Shown in pieces: positions 61,619-64,000 of a stretch of DNA of 64,000 nt (position 1 is its first letter; each line of letters begins with the position of its first letter). The DNA is from Bacteroidia bacterium. Its GTDB lineage: Bacteria; Bacteroidota; Bacteroidia; CAIKAF01. The notes under the pieces are model-generated. The model saw only the letters and a list, made by a program, of their open reading frames with translations, did not search any database and was not told the DNA's origin. The stretch is taken from positions 37,764 through 101,763 of the forward strand of contig JACVCJ010000011.1 of NCBI GenBank assembly GCA_016742095.1, written 5' to 3'. The translations under genes and the position numbers were made by a program.

Positions 61619-63175
61619 ATGGAAAAAATTAAAATCCTGTGGGTAGATGACGAGATCGACCTTTTAAAGCCACACATCACGTTCCTGGAAACCAAAGGCT
61701 ACGAAGTAAGCCCGGCATCCGGCGGTGTGGAAGCCCTTGAACTGGTAAAGAACCATGTATACGATATCGTTTTCCTGGACGAGAACATGCCCGGCCTCTC
61801 CGGGCTGGAAGTACTGGGCGAGATCAAATCGCGGCACAGCGAACTGCCCGTGATCATGATCACCAAGAGCGAAGAGGAACACATTATGGAAGACGCCATC
61901 GGTTCCAAGATTGCCGACTATCTTATTAAACCGGTGAATCCCAACCAGATACTGCTTTCGTTAAAGAAAATACTCGACAGCCGGCGTATCGTGGGTGAAA
62001 AGACCACACACCAGTATCGCCAGGAGTTTATGCAGATCGGTATGACCCTGAGCGACCGCCTCAATTCCGACGAATGGAAAGAAGTTTATAAAAAACTGGT
62101 CTACTGGGAAATGGAACTCAGCAAGAACCAGACCGGCGGTATGGAAGACATCCTGCTGAGCCAGAAAGAAGAGGCCAATAACCTCTTCGGACGCTATATT
62201 GAACGCAATTACCGCAACTGGATACAGGGTAAGGGCGAAGACATTCCGCTGTTCTCGCACATGCTGTTCAAGAACCGCATTGCCCCTTCGCTCAACGGTG
62301 AAAGCCCGGTGTACTGGATCGTGATCGACAACCTGCGCTACGACCAGTGGAAGGCCATACAGCCCATGATACAGGAAGATTTCCGGATAGACAGCGAAGA
62401 GATCTTCTATTCGATACTGCCTACGGCCACCCAATATGCGCGCAATGCCCTTTTTGCCGGACTGATGCCTTCGGAGATCGAAAAACGTCACCCTTCGCTG
62501 TGGGTGGGCGAAGACGAAGAGGGCGGCAAGAACATGCACGAGGAGGAACTGCTGGCCGAACAGCTGAAACGCCTGGGGAAAAGCGTTAAGATAAGCTACA
62601 ACAAGATCACCAACCTGCAATCGGGCAAAAGGCTGGTGGAAAACATGCATAAACTCAGCCAGAACAAGCTGAACGTAATTGTATACAACTTTGTGGACAT
62701 GCTGAGCCATGCCCGTACCGATATGGAAGTGATCCGCGAACTGGCCGACGACGAGGCCGCTTACCGTTCGCTGACCCAGAGCTGGTTCGAGCATTCGCCC
62801 CTGCGCGAGATCATGAAAGAGATCGCCCTCAATGGCGGGAAAGTATTTCTCTGCACCGACCACGGCACCATCCGTGTAAAGGAACCGAGCCGTGTGGTGG
62901 GTGACCGCGAAACCACCACCAACCTGCGTTACAAACAGGGGCGCAATATGCGTTACGAAAACAGGGACGTGCTCGATATCGGCGATCCGGCCGAGATCTT
63001 CCTGCCCAAAGTGAATGTAAGCACACGCTACATCTTTGCCAAAGGCAGCAAGTTCTTTGCCTATCCCAATAATTACAACTACTACGTAAATTTTTACCGC
63101 AATACCTTCCAGCACGGGGGCATCAGCCTGGAAGAAATGCTGATACCGCTGGTGAGCCTGCAGCCAAAGAGTTAA
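61619..63175 (+). CDS. porX: PorX, T9SS response regulator with PglZ domain
   Basis: A 518-residue two-domain regulator of type IX secretion. The N-terminal receiver (1-120) has the acidic VDDE, the phospho-acceptor Asp54 in FLDENMPG, and the Lys of YLIKPVNP. A helical linker leads to the PglZ domain (about 215-518), an alkaline-phosphatase-like fold with metal-binding WIVIDNLRYDQW, Thr271 in PTATQYARNALF, and CTDHGTIRV. It works with the sensor PorY and sigma factor SigP to switch T9SS genes. It is monocistronic and convergent with the toxin-antitoxin pair. Confidence 0.95.
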   Translation: MEKIKILWVDDEIDLLKPHITFLETKGYEVSPASGGVEALELVKNHVYDIVFLDENMPGLSGLEVLGEIKSRHSELPVIMITKSEEEHIMEDAIGSKIADYLIKPVNPNQILLSLKKILDSRRIVGEKTTHQYRQEFMQIGMTLSDRLNSDEWKEVYKKLVYWEMELSKNQTGGMEDILLSQKEEANNLFGRYIERNYRNWIQGKGEDIPLFSHMLFKNRIAPSLNGESPVYWIVIDNLRYDQWKAIQPMIQEDFRIDSEEIFYSILPTATQYARNALFAGLMPSEIEKRHPSLWVGEDEEGGKNMHEEELLAEQLKRLGKSVKISYNKITNLQSGKRLVENMHKLSQNKLNVIVYNFVDMLSHARTDMEVIRELADDEAAYRSLTQSWFEHSPLREIMKEIALNGGKVFLCTDHGTIRVKEPSRVVGDRETTTNLRYKQGRNMRYENRDVLDIGDPAEIFLPKVNVSTRYIFAKGSKFFAYPNNYNYYVNFYRNTFQHGGISLEEMLIPLVSLQPKS

Positions 63176-63187
63176 AGGCTGAACGCC

Positions 63188-63598
63188 TTATTTTTTCCTG
63201 GCAGATTTGCTTTTCGCAGGCGCATCTTCCCGGGCAAGCAGAGGTTTGGACGTTGCCGCAGGCGTATATGGGCGCGGTGCGGTCTTCTGTTTCTTTTCTG
63301 CCGGCAGACTTTGTACAGGCCGGGCTTGTATCCTGCGGGCCTCTATGCCGAACTGCACTTTGAAAACAAGCTCGATCCGGGCAAGTATTTCCATGTTAAG
63401 GAGCTTATCGCCCTTGAACAGCTGCGTAATATAGGAGGCTGAAGTGCCCAGCAGGGCGGCAAGTTCTTTTTTGCTCATGTCATCGCGTTCCATCAGGCGG
63501 TCTATCTCACTGATAAAACGGAAAGACAGCATCTCGGCACGGTCCCGGTCAGAGACGGGCTCGTTTTCGTAAAAGGTATGTATGGTTTTGATGCTCAT
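63188..63598 (-). CDS. HTH (XRE-type) antitoxin-like regulator
   Basis: A 136-residue protein with a Cro/C1-type helix-turn-helix at about residues 40-80 (MSKKELAALLGTSASYITQLFKG). The N-terminal ~35 residues are acidic. The C-terminal ~45 residues are a Lys/Ala/Pro-rich tail (VQSLPAEKKQKTAPRP ... SKSARKK), longer and more basic than in most antitoxins. It starts 3 bases after the stop of a RelE/HigB-like gene, so toxin-first HigBA order is likely; the antitoxin would neutralise the toxin and repress the operon. Confidence 0.8.
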   Translation of the reverse strand: MSIKTIHTFYENEPVSDRDRAEMLSFRFISEIDRLMERDDMSKKELAALLGTSASYITQLFKGDKLLNMEILARIELVFKVQFGIEARRIQARPVQSLPAEKKQKTAPRPYTPAATSKPLLAREDAPAKSKSARKK

Positions 63599-63601
63599 GA
63601 T

Positions 63602-64000
63602 TCACTTAAAATTATAGAGGTAATTACAGCCGATATTTTCAATGCGCCCTTTTATCCGGGCCGGTATGTCCTGCGATCTTTTCCCTTCAAAAAGCTCCGC
63701 CAGCACAACATACCGCTTATTACCGGTATGCACTTCCTTACAGTAGATCCTGTCGTTGCGGCCCTGCCCGGTGAACCGCATCTCGAACATATCGCGGGCT
63801 TTGGCAGACACGTCACATTTACAGTAGTATTCCCGGGTTCCTCAGGTTTTCTTTCAGGATATTCCGGATCCGTTTAAACTCATTACCAACCCCATCCTGC
63901 ATTAAATAAGGTATAATGCTGTCCGCATTTTCTGCGTCGACCAGGATGAGCGTTTTAAAATGCCGGCACCGGTCAATAAGGATGGTAGTTCGATAAAGGG
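63602..64000 (-). pseudogene. RelE/HigB-like toxin gene, apparently frameshifted, cut by window edge
   Basis: Read on the minus strand, one frame is open from the window edge to a TAA at 63821-63819 and encodes KTLILVDAENADSIIPYL and ILKENLRNPG. The +1 frame, open from 63841 to the stop at 63602, continues as EYYCKCDVSAKARDMFEM, then NDRIYCKEVH and RIKGRIENIG, which reads as the rest of the same protein. Removing one base in the CCCGGG at 63832-63837 would join them. It resembles small type II toxins encoded before XRE antitoxins. The cause may be real inactivation, a read error, or programmed frameshifting; the start lies beyond the window. Confidence 0.55.

Overview
The window is a gene-dense stretch of chromosome from a Bacteroidetes bacterium, probably of the Chitinophagales/Sphingobacteria side. 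Three things support this. Type IX secretion (T9SS) hallmarks are present: PorX, a PorV/PorQ-family barrel and a T9SS sorting domain. The promoters fit the Bacteroidetes form TTTG/TTG-N19-20-TAnnTTTG and no Shine-Dalgarno sequences stand out. Typical phylum families occur (DUF5522, DUF7935, a carboxypeptidase-like OM receptor). MurE carries the DNPR motif and a lysA fragment is present, so the peptidoglycan is of the meso-diaminopimelate type. I see no rRNA, tRNA, CRISPR array, insertion sequence or prophage.

Layout. 1-5.4 kb: the 3' end of lysA, a DUF7935 protein, meaB with a thioredoxin-like protein, then an MbnP-like lipoprotein followed by two di-heme peroxidases and a DUF5522 protein. 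5.7-12.1 kb: two exported amidohydrolases made of three modules, a small membrane protein with a cytochrome c lipoprotein, and hflX. 12.1-20.6 kb: housekeeping and exported proteins (M28 peptidase, cysS, T9SS-sorted esterase, sufS, GT2, ruvC, HIT, greA). 20.6-29.8 kb: a three-gene operon for an outer-membrane receptor, a 1415-residue secreted protein and a PorV-like barrel. 30-42 kb: small lipoproteins, ctpA, glycosyltransferases, SDR, trmB, threonine aldolase, methyltransferase, peroxiredoxin and DsbD. 42.5-58.1 kb: a complete dcw cluster, mraZ-rsmH-ftsL-ftsI-murE-mraY-murD-ftsW-murG-murC-ftsQ-ftsA-ftsZ. 58.2-64 kb: a MenE-like ligase, lpxD, an HD phosphohydrolase, porX, and a toxin-antitoxin pair cut by the window edge.

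How the genes work together. The dcw block is one long same-strand unit with several overlapping stop/start junctions. It makes the lipid II precursor (MurE, MraY, MurD, MurG, MurC) and the septal machine (FtsL, FtsI, FtsW, FtsQ, FtsA, FtsZ). It probably begins under MraZ autocontrol, because four TGG boxes at exact 10-bp spacing precede mraZ. PorX, the PorV-like protein and the sorting-domain esterase tie the window to type IX secretion. The MbnP/peroxidase block suggests periplasmic metal or redox chemistry.

The points most worth a second look are the MraZ operator array, the receptor/giant/PorV-like operon, the MbnP-plus-two-peroxidases block in which one peroxidase lacks the usual WDGR motif, a lipoprotein with a Rieske-like pattern lacking both histidines, a series of promoters so close to the ATG that leaderless mRNAs are predicted, and a probable frameshift in the toxin gene at the right edge. 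I found no system that I can firmly call undescribed.
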